A stretch of 64,000 nt of DNA from Acidobacteriota bacterium (lineage in GTDB: Bacteria; Acidobacteriota; Blastocatellia; Pyrinomonadales; Pyrinomonadaceae). The position numbers and the translations under genes were made by a program. Below, piece after piece: positions 18,220-25,876 of this stretch (positions are counted from its first letter, which is position 1; each line of letters starts with the position of its first letter). Under the pieces are notes generated by a model, which was given only the letters and a program-made list of their open reading frames with translations, did no database searches and was not told where the DNA came from. Location: the NCBI GenBank assembly GCA_018269075.1, contig JAFDVJ010000004.1, positions 124,001 to 188,000 of the forward strand. The letters run 5' to 3'.

Positions 18220-18316
18220 CTCTGCGCCTCGGCGTCTTTGCGTTAAACCTCAGGATTCCGGTCGGAGAATTTCAGGATGAAACCTGAGTTTCCCGCAAAG
18301 ACGCCGAGGCGCGGAG
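18220..18316. repeat. Inverted repeat (ACGCAAAGACGC family)
   Basis: Arms 18220-18254 and 18282-18316 are inverted copies of a GCGCCTCGGCGTCTTTGCG-type unit with CCTCAGG/CCTGAG extensions. It ends just upstream of the promoter of the TPR lipoprotein gene. Confidence 0.85.
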
Positions 18317-18317
18317 T

Positions 18318-18347
18318 TTGAATTTCGGTGCCTTTTCGGCGCATAAT
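18318..18347 (+). promoter_or_regulatory. Promoter giving a leaderless or very short leader
   Basis: TTGAAT (18318-18323), an 18-nt spacer and CATAAT (18342-18347). Transcription would start about 7 nt later, at or next to the ATG at 18354, which has no ribosome site. Confidence 0.45.
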
Positions 18348-18353
18348 TCACGA

Positions 18354-18941
18354 ATGATGAAGATAAAACTGTTGACCGCCTGCGCTTTGATCTTCCTGAC
18401 CGGCTGCTTTAAAACGCCTTCGACGAACACTTCGCGGACCTCGACGAACGACCGCCAGACGTCGCCGACCGCCGAAAAAACCGATCCGAAATCGAAAAGC
18501 GACGATTTCGGCAAGGCGGTTTCCGATTTCAACGGCAAATATTACGATCAGGCGCTCGCCGGTTTTCAAAAAGTGCTCGAAACCGAGCCCGACAACGCCG
18601 ACGCGCTCTTTTTCATCGGCCAGATCTACTACATCCGGCAGGACTGGAACACGTCGCTCGGCTATTTCGAAAAAGCCGCGAAGATCGACTTCAAATCGCC
18701 CGAAAAACTGATGGCCCTCGCCGAAAATCAGCGCGGCCTCAAACAGTACGACCGGGCGATCGTCCAGTATCAGAAAGTCCAGGGCTTTCAGCCGAAAAAC
18801 GCCGCCGCCTACTATGGCGCGGGATTGACCTACGTCGGCCTCAACAACAAGATCGCCGCCCGCCAGCAACTGCAGATTCTCCAGCCGCTCGACAAATCCC
18901 TGGCCGATAAGCTCGCCAAAGAAATCGACGGGATGAAATAA
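18354..18941 (+). CDS. TPR-containing lipoprotein
   Basis: 195 residues. MMKIKLLTACALIFLTGC is a lipoprotein signal with a clear lipobox (LTGC), so the mature protein should be lipid-anchored in the envelope. A Ser/Thr-rich linker follows, then two to three TPR units (DQALAGFQKVLETEPDNADALFFIGQ; WNTSLGYFEKAAKI; YDRAIVQYQKVQGFQPKNAAAYY). TPRs act as protein-binding scaffolds. Either of two consecutive ATGs could be used. A repeat hairpin starts at the base after the stop. Binding partners are unknown. Confidence 0.82.
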   Translation: MMKIKLLTACALIFLTGCFKTPSTNTSRTSTNDRQTSPTAEKTDPKSKSDDFGKAVSDFNGKYYDQALAGFQKVLETEPDNADALFFIGQIYYIRQDWNTSLGYFEKAAKIDFKSPEKLMALAENQRGLKQYDRAIVQYQKVQGFQPKNAAAYYGAGLTYVGLNNKIAARQQLQILQPLDKSLADKLAKEIDGMK

Positions 18942-19020
18942 GTTCGGGAAGTTCGGGAAGTTCGGGAAATTTTGGAAGCTCGGGGATTTTTTCCCAAACT
19001 TCCAAAACTTCCCGAACTTT
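18942..19020. repeat. Inverted tandem repeat (GTTCGGGAA unit)
   Basis: Three tandem 9-nt GTTCGGGAA units start immediately after the TAA of the TPR lipoprotein and face inverted copies (CTTCCAAAACTTCCCGAAC, ending about 19017) before a T-run. It is likely a transcription terminator. Confidence 0.85.
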
Positions 19021-19084
19021 TTATTTCCCTCGTGGTTTTGGTAAATTAATTTCAAGACTTTTATTTTGTGAGGAATTTAACATT

Positions 19085-19453
19085 ATGCCTTCAACGGCGA
19101 TTGGTTGCGGTTTGGCTTTGATTTTGCTCGGTGTGGCGGGCTACGTTTGGGGAATGATCGACGGCAACGCGAGCGTAACGGCGCTGATCCCGGCCTTTTT
19201 CGGGATCGTTATCGCGATTCTGGGCGCGGTCGCGAAATCCAACGAAAATCTAAGAAAACATCTGATGCACGCCGCGGTGATGATCGCGCTGATCGGATTT
19301 CTGGTGCCGGCGATCCGGATTTTGATGAAGCTCGGCTCGATCAGCTTTTCGGCGGCGTTTCTGTCGCAGCTCGTGATGGCGCTTTTATGTCTCGTGTTTC
19401 TGGTGCTCGGAATTCAGTCGTTTATCAACGCGCGCCGGTCCGGGGCAGTTTGA
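19085..19453 (+). CDS. Small integral membrane protein, unknown
   Basis: 122 residues with four hydrophobic spans (about 5-25, 32-50, 63-82 and 90-112) joined by short loops, and only the loop AKSNENLRKHL clearly charged. A GAGGA ribosome site lies upstream at a somewhat long distance. I do not recognise a family with confidence. Its last 29 nt overlap the 3' end of the convergent histidine kinase gene, so the two transcripts are antisense at their ends. Confidence 0.72.
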   Translation: MPSTAIGCGLALILLGVAGYVWGMIDGNASVTALIPAFFGIVIAILGAVAKSNENLRKHLMHAAVMIALIGFLVPAIRILMKLGSISFSAAFLSQLVMALLCLVFLVLGIQSFINARRSGAV

Positions 19454-20789
19454 TCTCGACCTCGAGCCCGTCGCCGGTGTTTTTCGCGCGGATCGTGCCC
19501 TTGTGCGCAAAGACCGCGCGCTGTGCGATGGCGAGGCCGAGGCCGACGCCGCCCGAGGTTCTTTCGCGGGCTTCGCCGATCCGGTAAAACGGCCGAAACA
19601 GATTTTCGAGCTCGTCGTCGGGCACGCCGCCGCCGTGGTCGCGGATCTCGATGACGGCGTCGCCGTTGAGGTTCCGGAGCGCGACCTCGACCGCCGAGTT
19701 TTCGGCGGTGTAGCGGACGGCGTTTCGCAGCACGTTCTCGACCGCGCTCCGCAAAAGATCTTCGCGGCCCATAAAACGGCTGTTTTCGAGCGTCGTCAGC
19801 CGAACGGCCTTGTTTTTCGCCTGCGCCTCGAAATCGGCGTCGGAAACCGTCTCTTCGACCAGTTTTTTCAGGTCGATGACCTGTTTGTCGAGCTCCTCGC
19901 CGCCGCTTTCCAGCTTCGACAGAGTCAGCAGCCGCGAGATCATCTCGTTCAGCCGGACGGATTCCTTCTCGATCCGTTCGAGCACCGGCCGCGTTTCCGG
20001 GTTCGATTTCTGACGGGCGATCTCGAGCGCGACGTTCATCCGCGCGAGCGGCGACCGCAGTTCGTGCGAAATGTCGCGCGTCAGGCGTTTTTCGCTCGTC
20101 ACCAGCGACTCGATCCGCTCGGCCATCTCGTCGAAATCCTTCGCCAACAGCGCGAGCTCGTCGCCGCCCTTGCCGGCTTTTTCGCCGACCCGCGTCTGGA
20201 GCTCGCCGCTCGCGATCTTGCGCGTCGCCGCCCGCAGCTTGCCGACCGGCGAGGTCAGGTAGCGGGCGAGCCCGTAACAGACCAGACCGCCCGTCAGGAT
20301 GAGCGCGACGATCCGCAGAATCAATGTGTTGACATCCGGCGTGACCGCCGGCTGCGGCCGTTTATACTGGACGATCATCACGAAATCGCCGCCGTTTTTA
20401 AGGCTGATCCGGCGGCCGACGAAGGTGTCCTCGGGCAGCCGGTCGAATTCGATCGTATCGCTCTGGAGCGCCGTTTCGAACAGCCTGATCCCGCTCGCCG
20501 GCAGTTCGTCGCCCGAGATCAGATGGCGGTTCTGATCGAAAAATGCGACCGCCGTCACGCGGTCCGATGACTTCAGCCGGCCGAGATATTCCTGCAGCCC
20601 GGCGAGCCCTTCGTTCTCGTAGATCTGCCCGGCCGTCTGCGCCTGAATATTGAAGGAATCGGCCATCAATATCCGCCACTGCCGGACAAACGGCTCGTTC
20701 TGCGTCGTCCAGCTGACAAAACTGAACACCCCGATCAAAAGCGCGATCGCAAGCCAGAACCAGAGAAAAATTTTCAGGAATAAACTCAT
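19425..20789 (-). CDS. Sensor histidine kinase, CpxA/BaeS-like
   Basis: 454 residues. TM1 (about 8-28), an extracytoplasmic sensor region (29-153), TM2 (about 154-175), a HAMP domain, a dimerisation helix with phosphoacceptor His242 in DISHELRSPLARMNVALEIAR (the CpxA/BaeS form of the H-box), then N, G1 (DHGGG), F and G2 (GVGLGLAI) boxes of the ATPase. I start at MSLFLKIFLWFWL, where homologues begin; the upstream frame only encodes heptamer repeat. It follows its cognate regulator in the same operon with a repeat-filled 115-nt gap. With the divergent Spy/CpxP gene it looks like an envelope-stress system. Confidence 0.93.
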   Translation of the reverse strand: MSLFLKIFLWFWLAIALLIGVFSFVSWTTQNEPFVRQWRILMADSFNIQAQTAGQIYENEGLAGLQEYLGRLKSSDRVTAVAFFDQNRHLISGDELPASGIRLFETALQSDTIEFDRLPEDTFVGRRISLKNGGDFVMIVQYKRPQPAVTPDVNTLILRIVALILTGGLVCYGLARYLTSPVGKLRAATRKIASGELQTRVGEKAGKGGDELALLAKDFDEMAERIESLVTSEKRLTRDISHELRSPLARMNVALEIARQKSNPETRPVLERIEKESVRLNEMISRLLTLSKLESGGEELDKQVIDLKKLVEETVSDADFEAQAKNKAVRLTTLENSRFMGREDLLRSAVENVLRNAVRYTAENSAVEVALRNLNGDAVIEIRDHGGGVPDDELENLFRPFYRIGEARERTSGGVGLGLAIAQRAVFAHKGTIRAKNTGDGLEVEIKLPRTGAR

Positions 20790-20792
20790 TTT

Positions 20793-20907
20793 GATTTCGG
20801 ATTTCGGATTTCGGATTTCGGATTTGTCCGAATTCGAATCTTTCGGTTTCAACGATCGCTTCCGACTCGAAACCAATCCGAAATCCGAAATCCGAAATCC
20901 GAAATCA
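20793..20907. repeat. Inverted heptamer arrays between regulator and kinase genes
   Basis: An array of about four GATTTCG units (20793-20826) faces an inverted array (20876-20907) across a 50-nt loop. The regulator's TGA (20905-20907) is the first three bases of the right array read on the minus strand, and the left array ends 3 nt before the kinase ATG. In the operon mRNA it would form a strong hairpin between regulator and kinase. Confidence 0.9.
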
Positions 20908-21600
20908 CAAGACTGTATAAATATAGCCGACGGAGCGGATCGTTTTGATGCGCTCGGTCTGGTCGGGGCGCGGGCCGAGTTTTTTTCGGAGATTGCTGAC
21001 GTGCATATCGAGACTGCGGTCGAACGGCGACAGGCTGCGGTCGAGCACGCGGCGGCTCAGGTCCTCTTTTTTGACCACTTTTCCGGCCTGTTCGAGCAGC
21101 GCGACGAGCAGATCGAATTCGACCGCCGTCAGGTTCGTGTCCTCGCCGCCGATCCGGGCGCTCCGGCCGGTCAGCGAGACCTCGATGTCGTCGACCCGGA
21201 AAGTCTCGGGCGCGACCCGCTGATTTTCGTCCGGGGCGGCCTGCACGCGCCGGAGCACGGCGCGGAGCCGCGCGACGAGCTCGCGCGGGTTGAACGGCTT
21301 CGGCAGATAATCGTCCGCGCCGATCTCGAGCCCGACGATCCGCTCCATATCGTCGCCCTTCGCGGTCAGCATCAGAACAGGCAGCTTCGAGGTTTTGCGG
21401 AGCTCGCGCAGCACGTCGAAACCGTTCCGGCGCGGCAGCATCACGTCGAGAATCGCCATCTCGTAATCGCCCGAAAGCGCTTTCTGGAGTCCCTTCTCGC
21501 CGTCGTGGACGGCCTCGGTCGTAAAACCCTCGACGCTCAGATACTCGGAAACCAGCTCGCAGAGCTCTTCGTCGTCGTCGATGATCAGAATCCTACTCAT
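20905..21600 (-). CDS. Response regulator, OmpR/CpxR family
   Basis: 231 residues: a receiver domain with the acidic pocket DDD (8-10), phosphoacceptor Asp52 (ILDVMLP) and a conserved Lys in LPKPF, then an OmpR-type winged helix ending TIRSVGYIYTVL. It should be phosphorylated by the kinase encoded downstream and bind direct repeats. The wording around PVLMLTAKGDDMERIVGLEIGADDYLPKPF is close to CpxR. A candidate box of three pentamers lies between it and the divergent Spy/CpxP gene. Its stop codon is shared with a repeat array. Confidence 0.93.
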   Translation of the reverse strand: MSRILIIDDDEELCELVSEYLSVEGFTTEAVHDGEKGLQKALSGDYEMAILDVMLPRRNGFDVLRELRKTSKLPVLMLTAKGDDMERIVGLEIGADDYLPKPFNPRELVARLRAVLRRVQAAPDENQRVAPETFRVDDIEVSLTGRSARIGGEDTNLTAVEFDLLVALLEQAGKVVKKEDLSRRVLDRSLSPFDRSLDMHVSNLRKKLGPRPDQTERIKTIRSVGYIYTVL

Positions 21601-21644
21601 ACCGTTTCCTATTTTACGCCAAAACCCTGCCGTCCGCCTAAAGC

Positions 21645-21669
21645 TTTACATTTCTTTGCATTACTTCAC
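21645..21669. promoter_or_regulatory. CpxR-like box (three half-sites, 10-bp period)
   Basis: TTTAC (21645), TTTGC (21655) and TTCAC (21665) are separated by 5 nt each. The E. coli CpxR site is GTAAA-N5-GTAAA, whose complement is TTTAC-N5-TTTAC. It lies 15 nt upstream of the -35 of the Spy/CpxP promoter. Regulation by the adjacent CpxR-like protein is inferred. Confidence 0.5.
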
Positions 21670-21684
21670 TTTAAATGACGATAC

Positions 21685-21712
21685 TTGACGCGCGGAATTC
21701 GTCTTATATAGT
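21685..21712 (+). promoter_or_regulatory. Promoter of the Spy/CpxP-like gene
   Basis: TTGACG (21685-21690), a 16-nt spacer and TATAGT (21707-21712), predicting a start near 21719 and a leader of about 50 nt. Confidence 0.6.
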
Positions 21713-21769
21713 GAACGCGAAAAAATTTCGCGGCAGATTCAAACGAAATCATAGATAGGAGAAATTCAA

Positions 21770-22288
21770 ATGAAAAAAGTTATACTGGCGATCACGGCGA
21801 CCACGATTTTAGGACTCGGCGCGGTGCTCATCTTCGGACAGAAAATGGGCGGAGAACGGTTCGGCTTCGGCCCGAAAGGCTTCGGCGGCCCGCATTTCGA
21901 AAGGCTGTTCGAGAAACTGAACCTGACCGAGGAGCAGAAGACCCAGGTCAAACAGATCATCGAAGATTCGAAGACCCGCGTCAAACCGCTGATGGAAAGC
22001 CTCCGAGCCAACCACGAACAGATGGAAAAACTCGGCAAGGACGGCGTTTACAACGAGGAACAGGTGACGCAGCTCGCGGCGGCGCAGGCCGACACGATGA
22101 AACAGCTGATCATCGAAAAGGAAAAGACCAAGGCGCAGATTTTTGCCGTCCTGACGCCCGAACAGCGCGCGCAGGCCGAACAGATGAAGGAACAGTTTAA
22201 GGAACGCTTCAAGGAACGCTTCAAAAGAGGCTTCGGCCGCGGTCAGGGCTTCGGTCCGGGCCCGGGCTTCGGTCCCGGCGAAGAATAA
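21770..22288 (+). CDS. Periplasmic Spy/CpxP-family protein (LTxxQ motifs)
   Basis: 172 residues with a signal peptide (MKKVILAITATTILGLGAVLIFGQ). The body is helical and charged with two LTxxQ-type motifs, LNLTEEQKTQ and LTPEQRAQ, the hallmark of Spy and CpxP. Those proteins are periplasmic chaperones, and CpxP also damps CpxA. The tail is Gly/Phe/Pro/Arg rich. It is divergent from the CpxR-like gene, the arrangement of cpxP and cpxRA in enterobacteria. AGGAGA lies before the ATG, and a promoter with a candidate CpxR box and a terminator frame the gene. Confidence 0.87.
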   Translation: MKKVILAITATTILGLGAVLIFGQKMGGERFGFGPKGFGGPHFERLFEKLNLTEEQKTQVKQIIEDSKTRVKPLMESLRANHEQMEKLGKDGVYNEEQVTQLAAAQADTMKQLIIEKEKTKAQIFAVLTPEQRAQAEQMKEQFKERFKERFKRGFGRGQGFGPGPGFGPGEE

Positions 22289-22333
22289 CCGCGAACGATC
22301 CCGAATTCGGAAGGGCATTCACCAAGGGCAGGA

Positions 22334-22365
22334 ACGCGGCCTCATCGGAGGCCGCGTTTTTTTTT
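22334..22365 (+). terminator. Intrinsic terminator of the Spy/CpxP gene
   Basis: A 10-bp GC-rich perfect stem (22334-22343 with 22348-22357), a 4-nt ATCG loop and a run of nine T. Confidence 0.95.
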
Positions 22366-22436
22366 GGCGACGGCGGATAACCTTTTTCAATTCCCTGCGT
22401 ATCAACAAAACTGCAAATCCTGCTACAATCGAAATT

Positions 22437-22727
22437 ATGCCGACAAAATTCACGGAAATCGAAGACGTCGAACGCGGGAAAACGGTTTTACGAATCGAAG
22501 GCACGATGCTCCACGACGATGCCGTGCTGCTCGAAAAGATCGCGCTCGAGCTGCGCGCGGCGCGCGCGAAAAACATCACGCTCGATCTGGCGGATCTCGA
22601 TTTTATCGACAGCGAAAGCGCGCCGATCCTCAAACGAATGGTCGCCGAGCACGGTTTCGAGATCGAGGGAATGGAATTTTTTCTCCAGACGATGATCGAC
22701 GAAGCGGAACGTCAAGACCGCCGGTAA
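22437..22727 (+). CDS. STAS-domain protein
   Basis: 96 residues with the STAS pattern: VLRIEGTML, a helix, then ITLDLADLDFIDSESAPILKRM, where the serines in DSES match the phosphorylatable serine of anti-sigma-factor antagonists (SpoIIAA type). It is cytoplasmic and would bind a partner kinase or anti-sigma factor, but none is encoded nearby. A -10 element (TACAAT, 22424-22429) ends 7 nt before the ATG and there is no ribosome site, so translation may be leaderless. Confidence 0.8.
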   Translation: MPTKFTEIEDVERGKTVLRIEGTMLHDDAVLLEKIALELRAARAKNITLDLADLDFIDSESAPILKRMVAEHGFEIEGMEFFLQTMIDEAERQDRR

Positions 22728-22803
22728 ATTTGATTTTTTTTCGCCGCCCGCGGCAGCTCGATGTCGATTGTTTCGATCCGGTTTCCAAATTTTTGCTGCT
22801 TTG

Positions 22804-22841
22804 AAACTCCGATTCAAAGATCAAAGGCCAAAGAACAAATC
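22804..22841. repeat. Repeat remnant (AAAGATCAAAGGCCAAAGA family)
   Basis: A single-orientation copy related to the arms at 2230-2312, ending 16 nt before the lpxD start. Confidence 0.6.
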
Positions 22842-22857
22842 AAGCATTTTTAGAGTT

Positions 22858-23865
22858 ATGAAAACACAAGAAATTGCCGAATTCCTGAACGGCCGGCTGA
22901 CGGGCGGCGGCGATATCGAGATCGTCCGCGCGGCGAGCCTCGACACCGCCGGTCCCGACGCGATCGGTTTTCTCGAAAAGCCCGAAAATTTCGCCGGCCA
23001 CCGGGCGGGCGCGCTGATCGTCCCGGAAAATTTCGACGCCCCGGAAACGGTTCCGACGATCGCGGTCGGCAATCCGAAGCTCGCCTTCGCGAAGCTCGCC
23101 GCCGTGCTCCACCCGTTCAAATGGCGCGAGGGCCGTCACCCGTCGGCGGTCATCGACGAAACGGCCGAGGTGCGGGCGGATTTCGTCGGCGCGTTCGTCT
23201 CGGTCGGGGCCGATTCCCAGATCGGCGAGGGCACGAATATTTTCGACGGCGTCCGGATCGGCGACAACGTCCGGATCGGCAAATGCACGATCATCCATCC
23301 CAACGTCGTCATCTACGACGGGGTCACGATCGGCAGCGACTGCATCATCCACGCCGGCGCGGTGATCGGCGCCGACGGTTTCGGTTTCGTCCGCGACGGC
23401 GCGGCCGGCTATGTCCGCTTCCCGCAGATCGGGACGGTGACGATCGGGGACGGGGTCGAGATCGGCGCGGGCACCTGTATCGACCGCGGCGCGCTCGGCG
23501 AAACGCGGATCGGAAGCGGGACGAAGATCGACAATCTCGTCCAGATCGCGCACAACGTCCAAATCGGCGCGCGCGTCGTGATCGCCGCCCAGACCGGCAT
23601 TTCCGGCTCGACCGTCCTCGAAGACGACTGCGTGATCGGCGGGCAGGTCGGCTTCGGCGACCACGCGACCGTCAAGTCGGGCGCGATCATCGGTTCGCAG
23701 GCCGGCGTCCTGCCCGGCAAGATCGTCCGGCCCGGCGTCTGGTGGGGCACACCCGTTCAGCCGCTCGACGAATACAAGCGCCAAAACGCCCATCTCAAAG
23801 GACTCGGAAGACTCAGGGACGAGATCAGGGAGCTGAAGAGACAACTGAAGGAAAAGTCCGATTAG
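22858..23865 (+). CDS. lpxD: UDP-3-O-(3-hydroxyacyl)glucosamine N-acyltransferase
   Basis: LpxD adds the second, N-linked hydroxyacyl chain in lipid A synthesis, using acyl-ACP, in the cytoplasm. The 335 residues comprise an N-terminal uridine-binding domain (1-100), a left-handed beta-helix of hexapeptide repeats (about 105-290) with the catalytic His232 in QIAHNV, and a C-terminal helix (LGRLRDEIRELKRQL). The ATG at 22858 gives the family N-terminus; the upstream extension is repeat-derived. It is not followed by fabZ/lpxA as in the classical cluster, but lpxB lies 0.5 kb away on the opposite strand. Its presence shows a lipid-A-type outer membrane. Confidence 0.95.
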   Translation: MKTQEIAEFLNGRLTGGGDIEIVRAASLDTAGPDAIGFLEKPENFAGHRAGALIVPENFDAPETVPTIAVGNPKLAFAKLAAVLHPFKWREGRHPSAVIDETAEVRADFVGAFVSVGADSQIGEGTNIFDGVRIGDNVRIGKCTIIHPNVVIYDGVTIGSDCIIHAGAVIGADGFGFVRDGAAGYVRFPQIGTVTIGDGVEIGAGTCIDRGALGETRIGSGTKIDNLVQIAHNVQIGARVVIAAQTGISGSTVLEDDCVIGGQVGFGDHATVKSGAIIGSQAGVLPGKIVRPGVWWGTPVQPLDEYKRQNAHLKGLGRLRDEIRELKRQLKEKSD

Positions 23866-23984
23866 AGAAAACCTCACTGGCCGAAAAGCCCGTCCGGTTT
23901 CGATCATCGGTGAGACAAAATGCGCTGCTTGACTCGACTTCCGTCTTGTTGGAAAATTAGGGCGTATATTAATCCCGAATCGCT

Positions 23985-24377
23985 ATGCCGGAATCCGATT
24001 TAACCAAAGGAGTCGAAATCGAACTTTGCGACGGTTATCTGCATATCACTCATCCCGAGGGCTTCATCGTCTCGGCCGAAGCCCTCGAGCCTTTATGGGC
24101 CAATCTGGCCGATGCCTGTCGCCGCCACCGGTGTAAAAAAGTACTCAACGAGGGACGGCTCGATTTCAGCCGGCTCCGAACCTACGATTCATACCAGTCG
24201 GGCTCTTACGCGGGCGAGATCCGGGGTCTCCAGATGGCCTGTCTTTTTTATGGCTTCATCCCTATGGACAAGGCCGAGTTTTTCAAAACCGTCGCCTCCA
24301 ACCGGGGCGCGCGGATCGACTTCTTCGAAGACCGGGCGTCGGCCCTGAAGTGGCTCGGCGTCGGCCCCGCGTCATAG
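23985..24377 (+). CDS. SpoIIAA/STAS-like small protein
   Basis: 130 residues, cytoplasmic. The segments VEIELCDGYLHITHPE, KKVLNEGRLDFSRL and the C-terminal FFEDRASALKWLGV resemble the SpoIIAA-like (STAS/SEC14-type) fold, in which the last helix carries ...A-L-x-W-L. A TATATT hexamer (23965-23970) lies 14 nt upstream of the ATG. The last 6 nt overlap the 3' end of lpxB on the other strand. The function is unknown. It is the second STAS-type protein within 2 kb. Confidence 0.65.
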   Translation: MPESDLTKGVEIELCDGYLHITHPEGFIVSAEALEPLWANLADACRRHRCKKVLNEGRLDFSRLRTYDSYQSGSYAGEIRGLQMACLFYGFIPMDKAEFFKTVASNRGARIDFFEDRASALKWLGVGPAS

Positions 24378-25577
24378 ATCTCCGCCCGCTGTTTCCTTTG
24401 TCGAAAAGCCGATTTCCCGCAGGATGACCTCTGCCGCCCGACGCGAGGCGCCGCCGTGCCCCAGCTGATCGGCGATTTCCCGCAAACGGGCCCGCATCTG
24501 CCCGTTCCGGCCGGGATCGAGCAGGCGAAACAATTCGTCGGCCAGCGTCCGCGGCGTGAAATCGTCCTGAATCAGTTCGCGCGCCAGCCGTTCGCCGGCG
24601 ATCAGGTTGATCAGCCCGAAATGCTCGACCGCGATCAGCGGCCGGAGCAGCCTGTAATTGAGCGCCGAGGTCTTGTAAACGATCGCCAGCGGCGTGCCGA
24701 TGAGCCCGGTTTCGAGCGTCGCCGTCCCGCTCGTCACGGCCGCCGCGTCCGAGGCGTTGAGCGCTTCGAAAGTTTCGTTTTGGACGACCGTCAGCCCGAC
24801 GTTCGCGAGCGCGCCGTTGCGGCTGAGGGCGAGCTCGTAAGCGGCCTCGTATTCGGCGCGCCGCCGTGTCGGTGCGAGGGCCGCGACGAACTGCAGACGC
24901 GGATCCCGCTTCGTCATCACGGCCGCCGTTTCGAGCAGCTCGGGAAGAATCCGGACGATCTCCTTGTGACGGCTGCCGGCGAGCAGCGACACGATCGGGC
25001 GGTCCGGATCGAGGCCGTGCCGCGCGCAGAATTCCGCCTTCGTCAGCTTTGAATGGACCTCGCGAACGGTCGGATTGCCGACGTATTCGACGTGCGAGAC
25101 GCCCTGTTCGGCATACCATTTTTTCTCGAACGGGAGGATCGCGAGCAGCCGATCGACGTATTTCGAGATCGTCCGGACACGGTATTTGCGCCACGCCCAG
25201 AGCTGCGGCGAGATGTAGTAGATTATCTTCAAACCCTGTTTTTTCAGCGATTTGGCGAGCTTAAGGTTGAAGTCCGGAAAATCGACGAGGACGACCGCCG
25301 CCGGACGCCGTTCGAGGGCCGCCGTTCTGAGCTTTTTGAAATCGCGCCAGAACCGCGGCAGCGCGCGGGCGATTTCCGGCAGGCCGACGACCGAAAAGTC
25401 GTCGGCGTTGACGATCTCCTCGACGCCCGCCTCGCGGAGCCGGTGGCTGGCCGCGCCGAAAAAGTCGAGCTCGGCGGCCGGCGCCGCTTCGCGGAGCGCA
25501 TTCACGAGCCGCGCGCCGTGGGCGTCGCCCGAGGGCTCGCCGGCCACGATCATTATTGAATATTTTTGCTGGGTCAT
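24372..25577 (-). CDS. lpxB: Lipid-A-disaccharide synthase
   Basis: A GT19 enzyme joining UDP-diacylglucosamine and lipid X into the lipid A disaccharide at the inner membrane. Length 401 is normal. Family signatures are visible: GEPSGDAHGARLV at the N-terminus, VDFPDFNLKLAK, YYISPQLWAWRKYR, LPFEKKWY, YVGNP and the C-terminal half's LAGSRHKEI, then ATVTSGTATLE-like (AAAVTSGTATLETGL). It converges on the SpoIIAA-like gene with a 6-nt overlap. Confidence 0.95.
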   Translation of the reverse strand: MTQQKYSIMIVAGEPSGDAHGARLVNALREAAPAAELDFFGAASHRLREAGVEEIVNADDFSVVGLPEIARALPRFWRDFKKLRTAALERRPAAVVLVDFPDFNLKLAKSLKKQGLKIIYYISPQLWAWRKYRVRTISKYVDRLLAILPFEKKWYAEQGVSHVEYVGNPTVREVHSKLTKAEFCARHGLDPDRPIVSLLAGSRHKEIVRILPELLETAAVMTKRDPRLQFVAALAPTRRRAEYEAAYELALSRNGALANVGLTVVQNETFEALNASDAAAVTSGTATLETGLIGTPLAIVYKTSALNYRLLRPLIAVEHFGLINLIAGERLARELIQDDFTPRTLADELFRLLDPGRNGQMRARLREIADQLGHGGASRRAAEVILREIGFSTKETAGGDL

Positions 25578-25876
25578 TCGGTTTTCGACGGAAAAACGTC
25601 CGCTCCGGCGGCATCGACGACGGCCGGCCCCGGGCCCGGTTTCTCGTTACCGGGCAAAAGATAAATGTAAATTGAAAAATGCCAAACGACAACCATTTGA
25701 CGCCCTGCCGGCATCAAAGCAGATGTTTTTCGGACGTTTTTGCAATATTAAATCAAGACCTGCCTTGCAGAACGCATTTTTTACCTTTAAAATGCAATGT
25801 TTTGTGTAAGTGTAGGAATTCATATTTTATCAGTCTTTTTTACGCCCTCGTAAAAATAATAAATTCGGAGGATTTT

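Noticed and set aside
20790-20876. N-terminal extension of the histidine kinase (SEIRNPKSEI-type residues)
   Set aside because: It only translates the heptamer repeat; the true N-terminus with TM1 begins at 20789.
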